From contig JAGAAF010000058.1 in NCBI GenBank assembly GCA_017615435.1, positions 6,239 to 70,238 on the forward strand: a stretch of 64,000 bases of DNA. The letters run 5' to 3'. Below, piece by piece: positions 24,212 through 33,215 of the stretch. The translations under genes were made by a program, and so were the position numbers. The DNA comes from Bacteroidales bacterium (GTDB lineage: Bacteria; Bacteroidota; Bacteroidia; Bacteroidales; UBA932). Position 1 is the first letter of the stretch; every line of letters starts with the position of its first letter. The notes beneath the pieces are model-generated. The model was not told the DNA's origin. It did no database searches and saw only the letters and a list, made by a program, of their open reading frames with translations.

Positions 24212-24710
24212 TGCTTATCTTGGTGAACAGGCCTTCGAGATAGGGGAATACCATTTCAGTGAGTTTGTGGATCCACGCGTAGATGGTCGAATCCTGCATA
24301 AACTGGGTGCTGAGGTGAAGGTACTTCTCGTTTAAGTCATTAAAGAGCACGAAGAGTATGCCCAGCACCAGGGCGGTATTGAAGATGGCTATCACGAAGC
24401 CGAGTATGCGGTTAAGCCAGCCGAGGGAGATTGCGTCTATCACCTTCGAGAGCACCTTCGCGGCCAGATTCATCACCAGCACGCAGAGAATGATCACCAC
24501 CACGAAGGATATGATGTAGAGTGCGGTGGGGGAGTTGATGGTGATCCACTGCGAAAGCCACGCTCCCACCTTGTCGGCGAACAGGTAAGCCACATATGCG
24601 CTCAGAAAAATCGAGAGTAAAGCGGCAAGTTGCTCGATGAAACCTTTAGTTATTCCCCTGATTATTGCGGGGATAAATATTACAAGAAGTACGATGTCCA
24701 GAACGCCCAT
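24192..24710 (-). CDS. CvpA family membrane protein
   Basis: A 172-residue integral membrane protein with about four helices and the family start MGVLDIVLLVIFIPAIIRGITKGF. CvpA was named for colicin V export in E. coli, but its general role in the envelope is unresolved. It is divergent from ileS (63 bp between starts) and overlaps tsaB by 20 bp. No TAnnTTTG box is obvious on its side of the gap. Confidence 0.88.
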   Translation of the reverse strand: MGVLDIVLLVIFIPAIIRGITKGFIEQLAALLSIFLSAYVAYLFADKVGAWLSQWITINSPTALYIISFVVVIILCVLVMNLAAKVLSKVIDAISLGWLNRILGFVIAIFNTALVLGILFVLFNDLNEKYLHLSTQFMQDSTIYAWIHKLTEMVFPYLEGLFTKISNGIQEI

Positions 24711-24741
24711 ATCCTTATTTGTATTTGGCCTTGTTTTTTGT

Positions 24742-24749
24742 TAAATTTG
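24742..24749 (+). promoter_or_regulatory. -7 promoter box for ileS
   Basis: TAAATTTG (TAnnTTTG), 24 nt before the ileS ATG, in the divergent gap with cvpA. Confidence 0.65.
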
Positions 24750-24773
24750 TAGGCTCAAAATTAGGTAAAAAAA

Positions 24774-27700
24774 ATGACTTTTAAAGAGTATAAGGGTTTG
24801 GACCTCGTGGCGACATCGGCAGAGGTGTTGGAAAGGTGGAAGAAGAACCACGCCTTCGAGCGCTCGCTCGAGGTGAGGGAGGGTGCTCCAGAGTTCATCT
24901 TCTTCGAAGGCCCGCCCAGTGCCAACGGTATGCCCGGCATACATCACGTAATGGCGCGCAGCATCAAGGACGCCGTCTGCAGGTACAAGACGCAGAGCGG
25001 TTTCAAGGTCCGTCGCCGCGCCGGCTGGGATACGCACGGCCTTCCCGTGGAGCTTGGAGTGGAGAAGAAACTCGGCATCACGAAAGAAGATATCGGCACC
25101 AAGATCACGGTTGAAGAATACAACAAGACCTGCCGCGAGGAGGTTATGAAGTACACCGCAGAGTGGAGAACTCTTACCGAGCGCATCGGCTACTGGGTGG
25201 ATATGGACGATCCGTACATTACATACGATAACCGCTATATCGAGACTCTCTGGTACCTTCTGAAAGACATTTACGGCAAGGGTTATCTGTACAAGGGCAA
25301 GAGCATTCAGCCCTACAGCCCCGCTGCCGGAACGGGCCTGAGCACTCACGAACTCAACCAGCCCGGTTGCTACCGCGACGTGAAGGACACCACCTGCTGC
25401 GTGCAGTTCAAGGTAGTCGGCGAGGAAGATCTTTACTTCCTTGCGTGGACGACCACCCCGTGGACCCTTCCCAGCAACTGCGCCCTCTGCGTCGGTCCGA
25501 AGATAGACTATGTGAAGGTGCGCAGCGCCAATCCCTATACCGGAATTCCCGCGACTTACATTATCGCGAAGGAACTGGTCGGTGCCTGGTTCGACGGCAA
25601 GACCGAATATGAAGTCCTTCCCGGCGAAATCAAGGGTTCCGAGCTCGAAGGTATGCGCTACGAGCAGCTCCTGCCGTGGTTCAATCCCGGCGAGGGCGCC
25701 TTCAGGGTGATTCTTGGCGACTATGTGACCACCTCCGAAGGTACGGGTATCGTGCATATCGCAGGCACCTTTGGCGCCGACGACGCCCGCGTCTCGAAGG
25801 AAGCCGGCGTCCCTGCGCTTTACGTGAAGGACAAAGACGGCAATCCCCAGGCCCAGGTGGACACTAAAGGCCGCTTCTACCGCATCGAGGATCTGGATCC
25901 GGAATATGTGAAGACCAACGTCAATGTGGACCTTTACAAGCAGTGGGCCGGCCGCTACGTTAAGAACGCCTACGACCCTGATGCGACTCCCGAAACTCCT
26001 ACCCTTGACGTGGATCTCTGCGTCTGGATGAAGCAGGAGAACAAAGCCTTCAAGATCGAGAAGCACGTTCACTCATATCCCCATTGCTGGCGTACGGACA
26101 AGCCCGTGCTCTATTACCCTCTGAACAGCTGGTTCATCAAGGCTTCCGCGGTGCGCGAGAAGATGATGGAACTCAACCAGGATATCGAGTGGAAGCCGGA
26201 AGCGACCGGAACAGGCCGTTTCGGAAAGTGGCTGGAGAATATCCAGGACTGGAACCTCAGCCGCAGCCGCTATTGGGGCACTCCTCTGCCCGTGTGGCGC
26301 ACTGAAGACGGCAGGGAAGAGATCTGCATCGGCAGCGTCAAGGAGCTCTATAACGAAATCGAAAAGGCGGTCGCGCAAGGCGTGATGACCGAGAACCCGC
26401 TGAAAGCCAGGGGCTTCGACCCTGAAGATATGAGCAAGGCGAACTACGACAAGATCGACCTTCACCGCCCTTACGTGGACAATATCTTCCTCGTCAGCCC
26501 GAGCGGCAAGCGGATGAAGCGCGAGACGGACCTGATCGACGTCTGGTTCGACAGCGGCGCGATGCCGTATGCGCAGACGGGTCTCCGCGGGCTTGACACG
26601 CCCGATTTCGGAGCCACGGCGGACTTCATCGCCGAAGGCGTGGACCAGACGCGCGGTTGGTTCTACACCCTTCACGCCATCCACACTATGGTCAGCGGCA
26701 CTCCCGCGTTCAAACGCGTGATCTCGAACGGACTCGTGCTCGACAAGAAGGGCGAGAAGATGAGCAAACGTCTCGGCAATGCCGTGGATCCGTTCAAGGC
26801 CCTGGATACCTATGGCCCCGACGCCCTGCGCTGGTATATGCTTACCAACGCCCAGCCGTGGGATAACCTGAAATTCGACGAAGCAGGCGTGGACGAAGTT
26901 CGCAGGAAGTTCTTCGGCACGCTGTACAACTCATATTCGGTGTTCGCTCTGTATGCGAATATCGACAAATTCGATCCTGCCGCCCCGAAAGTCGCTTATG
27001 CGAAACGGCCTATGTTCGACCGCTGGCTCATCAGCCGCCTGAACACACTTTCGAAGGCCGTGAAAGAGGCTTACGAGGACTACGACGTGACCCTTGCGGG
27101 CCGTCTGGTGCAGGATTTCGTGTGCGACGATCTCAGCAACTGGTACATCAGGCTCAATAAGAAGCGCCTCTGGGGTTCGGGTATGAGCGAGGATAAACTC
27201 TCCGCCTATCAGACCCTTTACGAAGCGCTGGTGGATGTGGCTCTGCTTTCGGCCCCTATAGCTCCTTTCTTCGCGGAAAGGCTCTATCTGGATCTGGTGC
27301 CGGGTGTGGAATCGGTCCACTATCAGCCTATGCCCGAGTCGGAGGCGGCTCTGGTCGATGCGGCTCTCGAAGAGAGTATGGCATTCGCCCAGAAGGCCTC
27401 CTCGATGGTCCTCGCCCTTCGCAAGAAGGTGGGAATCAACGTCCGCAAGCCTCTCGCGAAGGTGGTAGTTCCCGTCATCGACGACGAAGTCAAGGCCCAT
27501 ATCGAGAAGGTAAGCGGCATCTTCCTCGCCGAGGTGAACGTGAAGGAAATAGAGTTCCTGCACGACACGACCGGCATCATCACCAAGAAGATCAAGCCCA
27601 ACTTCAAGACCCTGGGCAAGATCTACGGCAAGCAGATGAAAGAGATCGCAGCGGCCTTCGCGGCCTTCGGCCAGGAGCAGATAGGCGAGATCGAACGCTG

Positions 27701-28127
27701 CGAGGGAGATTACAAGCTTGCGCTCCCGTCCGGCGAGGTCGTCCTCACGAAGGAGGACTACGAAATCAACTCCGAGGATATGCCCGGCTGGCTCGTGGCT
27801 TCGGAAGGCTCGCTTACTGTCGCCCTGGACATAGTCCAGACTCCGGAGCTTGTCCGCGAGGGCAACGCCCGCGAGCTCATCCACCCCATCCAGACCCTCC
27901 GCAAGGAGCGCGACCTGGATGTTACCGACAGGATTGAGACTATCGTGTACGCCGGCGGAGAAGCCTACAAAGCCATCGAAGAGGCGCTGGCAGCCTTCGG
28001 CGAGTATGTGGCTGCTCAGACCCTTTCGCTCAGCCTGACCCTGAAACCCATCGAGGACGCCCCTGCAACCGCATCCGAGGTGGAGTGGGACAAAGACACG
28101 ATCAAGATTGATATAAACAAAAAATAA
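24774..28127 (+). CDS. ileS: Isoleucyl-tRNA synthetase
   Basis: Charges tRNA-Ile. The 1117-residue protein belongs to the longer, eukaryote-like class of IleRS. The HIGH-type motif appears as PSANGMPGIHH (about residue 50-57), and the second signature is KMSKRLGN with Lys662. The editing domain (WTTTPWTLPSN, and EGTGIVHIAGTFGADD) and an anticodon-binding domain follow. Family knowledge links this longer class with natural mupirocin resistance; that is inference here. The gene heads a run that continues through a DksA-like gene and lspA. Confidence 0.96.
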   Translation: MTFKEYKGLDLVATSAEVLERWKKNHAFERSLEVREGAPEFIFFEGPPSANGMPGIHHVMARSIKDAVCRYKTQSGFKVRRRAGWDTHGLPVELGVEKKLGITKEDIGTKITVEEYNKTCREEVMKYTAEWRTLTERIGYWVDMDDPYITYDNRYIETLWYLLKDIYGKGYLYKGKSIQPYSPAAGTGLSTHELNQPGCYRDVKDTTCCVQFKVVGEEDLYFLAWTTTPWTLPSNCALCVGPKIDYVKVRSANPYTGIPATYIIAKELVGAWFDGKTEYEVLPGEIKGSELEGMRYEQLLPWFNPGEGAFRVILGDYVTTSEGTGIVHIAGTFGADDARVSKEAGVPALYVKDKDGNPQAQVDTKGRFYRIEDLDPEYVKTNVNVDLYKQWAGRYVKNAYDPDATPETPTLDVDLCVWMKQENKAFKIEKHVHSYPHCWRTDKPVLYYPLNSWFIKASAVREKMMELNQDIEWKPEATGTGRFGKWLENIQDWNLSRSRYWGTPLPVWRTEDGREEICIGSVKELYNEIEKAVAQGVMTENPLKARGFDPEDMSKANYDKIDLHRPYVDNIFLVSPSGKRMKRETDLIDVWFDSGAMPYAQTGLRGLDTPDFGATADFIAEGVDQTRGWFYTLHAIHTMVSGTPAFKRVISNGLVLDKKGEKMSKRLGNAVDPFKALDTYGPDALRWYMLTNAQPWDNLKFDEAGVDEVRRKFFGTLYNSYSVFALYANIDKFDPAAPKVAYAKRPMFDRWLISRLNTLSKAVKEAYEDYDVTLAGRLVQDFVCDDLSNWYIRLNKKRLWGSGMSEDKLSAYQTLYEALVDVALLSAPIAPFFAERLYLDLVPGVESVHYQPMPESEAALVDAALEESMAFAQKASSMVLALRKKVGINVRKPLAKVVVPVIDDEVKAHIEKVSGIFLAEVNVKEIEFLHDTTGIITKKIKPNFKTLGKIYGKQMKEIAAAFAAFGQEQIGEIERCEGDYKLALPSGEVVLTKEDYEINSEDMPGWLVASEGSLTVALDIVQTPELVREGNARELIHPIQTLRKERDLDVTDRIETIVYAGGEAYKAIEEALAAFGEYVAAQTLSLSLTLKPIEDAPATASEVEWDKDTIKIDINKK

Positions 28128-28145
28128 CTACTAACACACACAATT

Positions 28146-28544
28146 ATGGCAGAAGAGAAAACACGCTATTCCGATGAGGAACTTGCCGAGTTCAAGGCCA
28201 TCATCGAAGATATGCTTGCTAAAGCCAAAGCGGAGTACAACACTTATCGCGAGGTGGCAAGAAGCGGTGGAGCGAACGACATCGACGACACGTCCCCTTC
28301 CTTCAAAACGGTCGAGGATGACGGAGCGAACCAGCGTTCGAAAGAGGAGGCGAGCCAGCTTGCCCAGCGTCAGTACAAGTTCATAAAGAACCTCGAGGCC
28401 GCCCTCGTGCGCATCGAGAACAAGACCTACGGCATCTGCCGCGTCACCGGCAAGCTCATCCCCAAGGAGAGGCTTCGTCTTGTGCCGCACGCAACCCTCA
28501 CGGTTGAGGCGAAAGAGATGCTCGCCAAGCAGGGTAAGAACTAG
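28146..28544 (+). CDS. DksA/TraR-type protein with degenerate zinc finger
   Basis: A 132-residue acidic, coiled-coil protein ending in YGICRVTGKLIPKERLRLVPHA, which lines up with the C-terminal zinc finger of DksA/TraR proteins (YGxCxxxGxxIPxxRLxxxPxA). Only one of the four zinc cysteines remains. DksA proteins enter the RNA polymerase secondary channel; a similar role here is an inference. It begins behind an ACACACACAATT leader, 18 bp after ileS and 3 bp before lspA, a position seen in other Bacteroidetes. Confidence 0.8.
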   Translation: MAEEKTRYSDEELAEFKAIIEDMLAKAKAEYNTYREVARSGGANDIDDTSPSFKTVEDDGANQRSKEEASQLAQRQYKFIKNLEAALVRIENKTYGICRVTGKLIPKERLRLVPHATLTVEAKEMLAKQGKN

Positions 28545-28547
28545 GCG

Positions 28548-29087
28548 ATGAAGATCTCGAAGGGAGCGAAACTCATAATCCTGGGCGTCGTGCTCGTCAT
28601 AATCGATCAGGTCGTAAAGGTCCTGGTCAAGACGAATATGAGCCTGGGCGAGGTGATACCCGTAATCGGCAACTGGTTCCGTCTGTGCTTTGTGGAGAAC
28701 GAAGGTATGGCCTTCGGAATGAAGTTCGGCGGTCTTGTCGGAAAGGTGTTGCTGTCGCTGTTCAGGATAGTGCTGTCCGGCTTCCTTATCTGGTGGATAA
28801 GCAAGCTGGTGCGCAGGCAGGACACCCCGGTCGGCGTGCTTATCGGCCTTACCCTCATTACGGCGGGAGCCTTCGGAAACATCATCGACTGCTTCTTTTA
28901 CGGCATCATCTGGCCCGAGTTAAGGCTCGCTGGTGCGCCGTTCGGCTTTATGTTCGGAAAGGTGGTGGATATGTTCAGCGCCACATTTTTCCCTCCTGTC
29001 TTCAACTTCGCCGACAGTTGCGTGACGGTCGGCGCCTTCTACCTGATCCTCTTCCAGTGGAAGTTCTTCTCCAAGGAAGAGAAATAA
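28548..29087 (+). CDS. lspA: Lipoprotein signal peptidase (signal peptidase II)
   Basis: Cleaves the signal peptide of diacylated prolipoproteins in the inner membrane; several such lipoproteins are encoded in this window. The 179-residue protein has four membrane helices and the catalytic aspartates in GNIIDCFFYG (Asp114) and FNFADSCVTVG (Asp156). FVENEGMAFGM corresponds to the conserved NxGxAFG stretch. It is slightly longer than proteobacterial LspA because of an insert between the aspartates, which is common in Bacteroidetes. Confidence 0.95.
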   Translation: MKISKGAKLIILGVVLVIIDQVVKVLVKTNMSLGEVIPVIGNWFRLCFVENEGMAFGMKFGGLVGKVLLSLFRIVLSGFLIWWISKLVRRQDTPVGVLIGLTLITAGAFGNIIDCFFYGIIWPELRLAGAPFGFMFGKVVDMFSATFFPPVFNFADSCVTVGAFYLILFQWKFFSKEEK

Positions 29088-29109
29088 GACTAAAACTCAA
29101 ACCTTCAAT

Positions 29110-30321
29110 ATGCGTAAGATTTTCTTCGCCGCTCTGGCGGCAGCAATGCTTCTTCCTGTCCGCGCGACGGCTCAGGAGACCCTCGGCGCCACCCCTCAGA
29201 TGGGCTGGAACAGCTGGAACAAGTTCGGGATGAACATCAACGAAGAGCTCATCAAGGCCACTGCAGACAAGATGGTCGAACTGGGCCTCGTGGAAGCCGG
29301 CTATATTTATCTCAATCTCGATGACGGCTGGCACGGCGAGCGCGACGCTCAGGGCTTCATCCACGAAGATCCCGTCAAGTTCCCTTCAGGCATAAAGGCC
29401 CTCGCCGATTATGTCCACGCCCGTGGTATGAAACTCGGTATCTACAGCGACGCCGGCTGGAAGACCTGCGGCGGTTGCGCCGGCAGCTTCGGCCACGAAT
29501 TCCAGGATGCATATACCTATGCCAAGTGGGGCGTGGATTACCTTAAATACGACTGGTGCTACACGGAGGACATCATCAACCCTCGCGGGGCCTACAAACT
29601 GATGAGCGTCGCGCTCAAGCAGACGGGCCGCCCGATATGGTTCAGTATGTGCGAGTGGGGCACCAACAAACCGTGGGAGTGGGGAGCCGAGATCGCACAG
29701 TCGTGGCGCACTACCGGCGACATATGGCCCTACTTCGACACCATTCCGGCCGAATTCGACGGACAGTGGCACGGCGACCCCATTATGAAACTGGTGGACC
29801 TTAACGAGCCGCTTCGCGCCTATGCCGGTCCCGGTCATTGGAACGACCCGGATATGCTCGAGGTCGGCAACGGCCAGCTCACCCTGGCGGAGAACCGCGC
29901 GCACTTCACTCTCTGGTGTATGATGGCGGCGCCCCTGCTTATGGGCAACGACCTGACCACTATGCCGGACGAGATTCTGCAAATACTCATCAATAAGGAC
30001 GTAATCGCAATCGACCAGGATCCCCTCGGCATCCAGGGCCTCAGGCTCAAGAGCGAGGGTGAAATCGAGTACTGGTTCAAGCCTCTCGCAAACGGCGACT
30101 GGGCCTTCTGCCTCTTAAACCGCGGCGCCGAAGATGCGGTGGTGAACACCGACTGGGCTTCGCTAAAGTTCACGGACGAGCTCAGCGGCCTGACCTTCGA
30201 CCCGGAAGGATGCACCGCCCGTAATCTCTGGGCGGCCGAAGACTGGCTCCTCAAGACACAGGGCACGCTCAATGTCAAGGTCGCGTCGCACGACGTGGTC
30301 CTTTATAGGATAGGCAAGTAA
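29110..30321 (+). CDS. Secreted alpha-galactosidase (GH27)
   Basis: A 403-residue glycoside hydrolase with a cleavable signal peptide (MRKIFFAALAAAMLLPVRATAQ). The GH27 signature begins at TPQMGWNSWNKFG; the nucleophile lies in YLKYDWCYTE (Asp148) and the acid/base in WRTTGDIW (Asp204). It should release terminal alpha-galactose (or possibly alpha-N-acetylgalactosamine) from plant or host glycans in the periplasm. It is a lone carbohydrate gene between lspA (22 bp) and gtrA-like (1 bp overlap); no SusC/SusD pair is nearby. Confidence 0.92.
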   Translation: MRKIFFAALAAAMLLPVRATAQETLGATPQMGWNSWNKFGMNINEELIKATADKMVELGLVEAGYIYLNLDDGWHGERDAQGFIHEDPVKFPSGIKALADYVHARGMKLGIYSDAGWKTCGGCAGSFGHEFQDAYTYAKWGVDYLKYDWCYTEDIINPRGAYKLMSVALKQTGRPIWFSMCEWGTNKPWEWGAEIAQSWRTTGDIWPYFDTIPAEFDGQWHGDPIMKLVDLNEPLRAYAGPGHWNDPDMLEVGNGQLTLAENRAHFTLWCMMAAPLLMGNDLTTMPDEILQILINKDVIAIDQDPLGIQGLRLKSEGEIEYWFKPLANGDWAFCLLNRGAEDAVVNTDWASLKFTDELSGLTFDPEGCTARNLWAAEDWLLKTQGTLNVKVASHDVVLYRIGK

Positions 30322-30713
30322 TGAACGAATATCTGAGATTTTTCAAATATACGCTTCTGTCGGCGAGCGCCGGACTCCTTGAGTTCGGTTCGTTCGCGCT
30401 TTTCAACGAAGTGTTCCACTGGCATTACTGGGTGTCGTACCTTATCGCCCTCGTCCTGTCAGTTATCTGGAACTTCACCATTAACAGGAAGTTAACTTTC
30501 AAGAGTACCAACAACGTTCCGGTCGCAATGCTGAAGGTGTTCGGCTACTATTGCGTCTTCACCCCGGTTTCAACCTGGCTGGAGCAGTACCTTGCCGGCA
30601 ACCTCTGGTGGAACGAGTACTGGGTGACCATCATCAACCTGGTCTTCAACCTCGCCACCGAGTACACCTTCCAGCGTCTTGTCGTCTACGGTAAGAACGT
30701 GGATCAGAGATAA
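30321..30713 (+). CDS. GtrA family membrane protein
   Basis: A 130-residue protein with four predicted membrane helices and the family features FFKYTLLSASAGLLEFGSF and IWNFTINRKLTF (NFxxxRxxxF). GtrA proteins are thought to move or position lipid-linked sugars for surface glycan modification; the partner here is unknown. Its start overlaps the alpha-galactosidase stop (TAATG), and the CNNM gene begins 1 bp after its end. Confidence 0.88.
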   Translation: MNEYLRFFKYTLLSASAGLLEFGSFALFNEVFHWHYWVSYLIALVLSVIWNFTINRKLTFKSTNNVPVAMLKVFGYYCVFTPVSTWLEQYLAGNLWWNEYWVTIINLVFNLATEYTFQRLVVYGKNVDQR

Positions 30714-30714
30714 T

Positions 30715-31785
30715 ATGGGTCTTCTTCTCCTCTTCCTTTTCGGCACTATGGCCGTCTCGTTCCTCTGCTCCGTGCTGGAGGCTACGCTGATGAGCACGCC
30801 CATCTCGTACATTACGCTGCGGGAGGAGGAGGGGTATAAGCCTGCGGCCCGCTTCAAGAAGTTCAAGACCGAATCTTCGAGGCCAATCGCCGCAATCCTT
30901 TCGCTGAACACCATCGTCAACACGATAGGCGCCGCCGGAGTCGGCCGTCAGGCCACGATTTTGTTCGGTTCGGCCTGGTTCGGCGTAATAACGGCCATAG
31001 CCACCATCCTCATCCTCATCTTCTCGGAGATTATCCCGAAGACCATAGGCACATCCTACTGGAAGTCGCTGATGGGCTTCGCGACATTCTCCCTGAGGGT
31101 GCTGGTGTTCATTATGTTCCCGATAGTGTGGTGCGTGGAGAAACTGACGAGGGTCATAGCCCCTCAGGATGCCGAGGTCTCCGTCTCCCGCGACGAAGTC
31201 GCCGCTATGGCCGTGGCTTCCGAGGAAGAGGGTGACCTGGAGCAGGACGAAAGCACCATTATCCAGAACCTCATCAATATGGACGAAGTGACTGCGGCCG
31301 ACGTGATGACGCCGCGCGTCGTGGCCGCCATCGCGCCGGAGTCGATGACTCTGCGCGAGTTCCACCACGACGAGCGCTTCCAGCACCATTCGCGTATCCC
31401 CGTCTATGCCGAGGATGATGAGTACATCACCGGCTATATCCTTCGTATGGAGGCTCTTCAGCTGATGGCGGACGACAAGTTCGACCTGACGCTGAGCACC
31501 ATCAAGCGTGACATTCCGGCCTTCGCCGAGGACACTCCGCTGGATGAGATCTGGGACGAGATGCTCTCCAAGGACGAGCAGATAGCGGTAGTCATCAACG
31601 AATACGGCTCATTCCAGGGAATTCTGACGCTCGAAGACGTTATCGAGACTCTGCTCGGCAGCGAGATAGTGGACGAGCAGGACACCGTCCGCGATATGCA
31701 GCAGCTCGCCCGCGACCGCTGGACCAGAACGCAAAGAACGGCCGCAGCACTGGCCGCTAAGAAGGCTGCCGGTAAACGGAATTAA
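30715..31785 (+). CDS. CNNM/CBS-domain membrane protein (CorC/HlyC type, UPF0053)
   Basis: A 356-residue protein with an N-terminal CNNM domain of about four helices (residues ~1-140, including SEIIPKTIG) and two CBS domains (DVMTPRVVAAIAPE and IPVYAEDDEYITGYI; later VVINEYGSFQGILTLEDVIETLLG). Related proteins take part in magnesium or cobalt transport; others are annotated as haemolysins without good evidence. The expected C-terminal CorC/HlyC domain is missing or very short. The start at 30715 is preferred over an in-frame codon inside gtrA. Confidence 0.88.
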   Translation: MGLLLLFLFGTMAVSFLCSVLEATLMSTPISYITLREEEGYKPAARFKKFKTESSRPIAAILSLNTIVNTIGAAGVGRQATILFGSAWFGVITAIATILILIFSEIIPKTIGTSYWKSLMGFATFSLRVLVFIMFPIVWCVEKLTRVIAPQDAEVSVSRDEVAAMAVASEEEGDLEQDESTIIQNLINMDEVTAADVMTPRVVAAIAPESMTLREFHHDERFQHHSRIPVYAEDDEYITGYILRMEALQLMADDKFDLTLSTIKRDIPAFAEDTPLDEIWDEMLSKDEQIAVVINEYGSFQGILTLEDVIETLLGSEIVDEQDTVRDMQQLARDRWTRTQRTAAALAAKKAAGKRN

Positions 31786-31786
31786 T

Positions 31787-33118
31787 CTACTTTTGGATAA
31801 TTGTGACGTTATTGGTTTCGAGGCGGACTCGGAGCCAATTTGTCATTTTATCGAGGGCTTCGTCGGAGAGGGGCTCGCTGACTGAGAGGACAATCAGGAT
31901 TTCATCTGCCGCCTGTCCGGTGATGGGATCCACCGACTCTCCGCGGGAGACGGAAACATTGGTGATGTTGTCGTACTGCGAGGCAATTTCCAGGGCGAGG
32001 GTCTTCGTGGGCAACTCCTTTGCCTTGTATTCGTCCAGCTCGTCGTTCAGGCGCGCGACATCGGCGTTGAGGTCGTTTATCCTCTTGGCGTTGTCTTCGT
32101 AGTAGTTCTTGAGGAGTTCCCCGTCGATACCGGCCCTGACGGCGGCATCTTCGTGGAAGGTGAGCTGGCCGCGCTTGATTCCGAGTTCCTCGGCGTCCTG
32201 ATAAATACTTTCCTTCTCTGCGTCGGGCAGGACTTCACCTGCGAGATAGAGATGGACGATTTGCTTGCGGCCATCTTTTTCTATGTTGTGGTTGAAGATA
32301 TAGCTCCTTCCAACCGTCTTGTTCTTTTCGACCAGAGTCTCCACATTCCTCTCGAAATTGGTCTCGCGGACTATATTGATTGCAGAGATGATGCTCGGCA
32401 CCACGATAACCACCATTATTGCGCCTATTATCCTGCGGGCTTTGCGTCTGCGGGCTTCATCTTCGTCGAAGACGGAAGGGAAGCGGAGATATTTGGCCAC
32501 GAGGAAGGTCGCCAGCGCGATGAAGATGCTGTTTATGATGAAGAGGTACAGCGCGCCGAAGATGAACTTCGGGTCCAGGTGCGCAAGGCCGTAGCCTATG
32601 GTGCAGAGCGGTGGCATCAGGGCCGTGGCAATCGCCACTCCCGGAATCACGGTGCCTCCTTCCTTTCGGGAGGTGGCGAACATACCGGCAGCGCCGCCGA
32701 ACAGGGCGATCAGCACATCATAGACAGTAGGATTCGTGCGCGCGAGCAGCTCGGTTTTCTGGCTGGGCGACAGGGGAGAGAGCAGGAAATAGATGGCGGA
32801 GGCGAGGATGCTTATGCCGACCATTATCAGGAAGTTCTTCAGGGCATCTTTCACCAGCGAGGTGTCGTTGGTTGCGAGTCCGAGTCCGAAACCGAGTATG
32901 GGACCCATAACGGGGGAGATGAGCATCGCGCCGATTATCACGGGGATGGAGTTGAGGTTCAGTCCCACACTGGCGATTATTATTGCGCAGGCGAGGATGA
33001 ACACCGTCATACCCTGAAAGTGAATGTTCTTGCGTATGCTTATGTTGGCCGCCTGGATGTCGGTTTCAGTCCTTACGTTGATGAAGGTCGCAATCTTTCC
33101 CCAGATATTCGTTTCCAT
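31787..33118 (-). CDS. DUF389 family membrane protein
   Basis: A 443-residue protein with the DUF389 core: NISIRKNIHFQGMTVFILACAII, NSIPVIIGAMLISPVMGPILGFGLGLAT and GVAIATALMPPLCTIGYG, together about six or seven helices in residues 30-250. The C-terminal ~190 residues are soluble, with a coiled-coil stretch (DLNADVARLNDELDEYKAKE). The molecular function of DUF389 is not established. It converges with the CNNM gene, leaving 1 bp between stops. Confidence 0.88.
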   Translation of the reverse strand: METNIWGKIATFINVRTETDIQAANISIRKNIHFQGMTVFILACAIIIASVGLNLNSIPVIIGAMLISPVMGPILGFGLGLATNDTSLVKDALKNFLIMVGISILASAIYFLLSPLSPSQKTELLARTNPTVYDVLIALFGGAAGMFATSRKEGGTVIPGVAIATALMPPLCTIGYGLAHLDPKFIFGALYLFIINSIFIALATFLVAKYLRFPSVFDEDEARRRKARRIIGAIMVVIVVPSIISAINIVRETNFERNVETLVEKNKTVGRSYIFNHNIEKDGRKQIVHLYLAGEVLPDAEKESIYQDAEELGIKRGQLTFHEDAAVRAGIDGELLKNYYEDNAKRINDLNADVARLNDELDEYKAKELPTKTLALEIASQYDNITNVSVSRGESVDPITGQAADEILIVLSVSEPLSDEALDKMTNWLRVRLETNNVTIIQK

Positions 33119-33139
33119 TTCCTAAGTTTTTGTCTGCGA

Positions 33140-33147
33140 CAAATATA
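33140..33147 (-). promoter_or_regulatory. -7 promoter box for the DUF389 gene
   Basis: On the minus strand TATATTTG (TAnnTTTG) lies 21 nt before the ATG at 33118. Confidence 0.6.
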
Positions 33148-33161
33148 TGAAATAAAATATT

Positions 33162-33169
33162 TAACTTTG
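33162..33169 (+). promoter_or_regulatory. -7 promoter box for the EF-hand membrane protein gene
   Basis: TAACTTTG (TAnnTTTG), 46 nt before the ATG at 33216, back to back with the DUF389 promoter. Confidence 0.6.
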
Positions 33170-33215
33170 AAAGATTGAACACGATAACAGATAAAACTAA
33201 TATAAAACCCAACCT

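Noticed and set aside
30679..30714. An earlier start for the CNNM protein
   Set aside because: It would lie inside the gtrA-like gene; the ATG at 30715 gives the normal hydrophobic N-terminus.
32153..33178. A 341-codon open frame on the plus strand
   Set aside because: Opposite the DUF389 gene; rich in His, Glu and Arg as expected for an antisense frame, with no domain.
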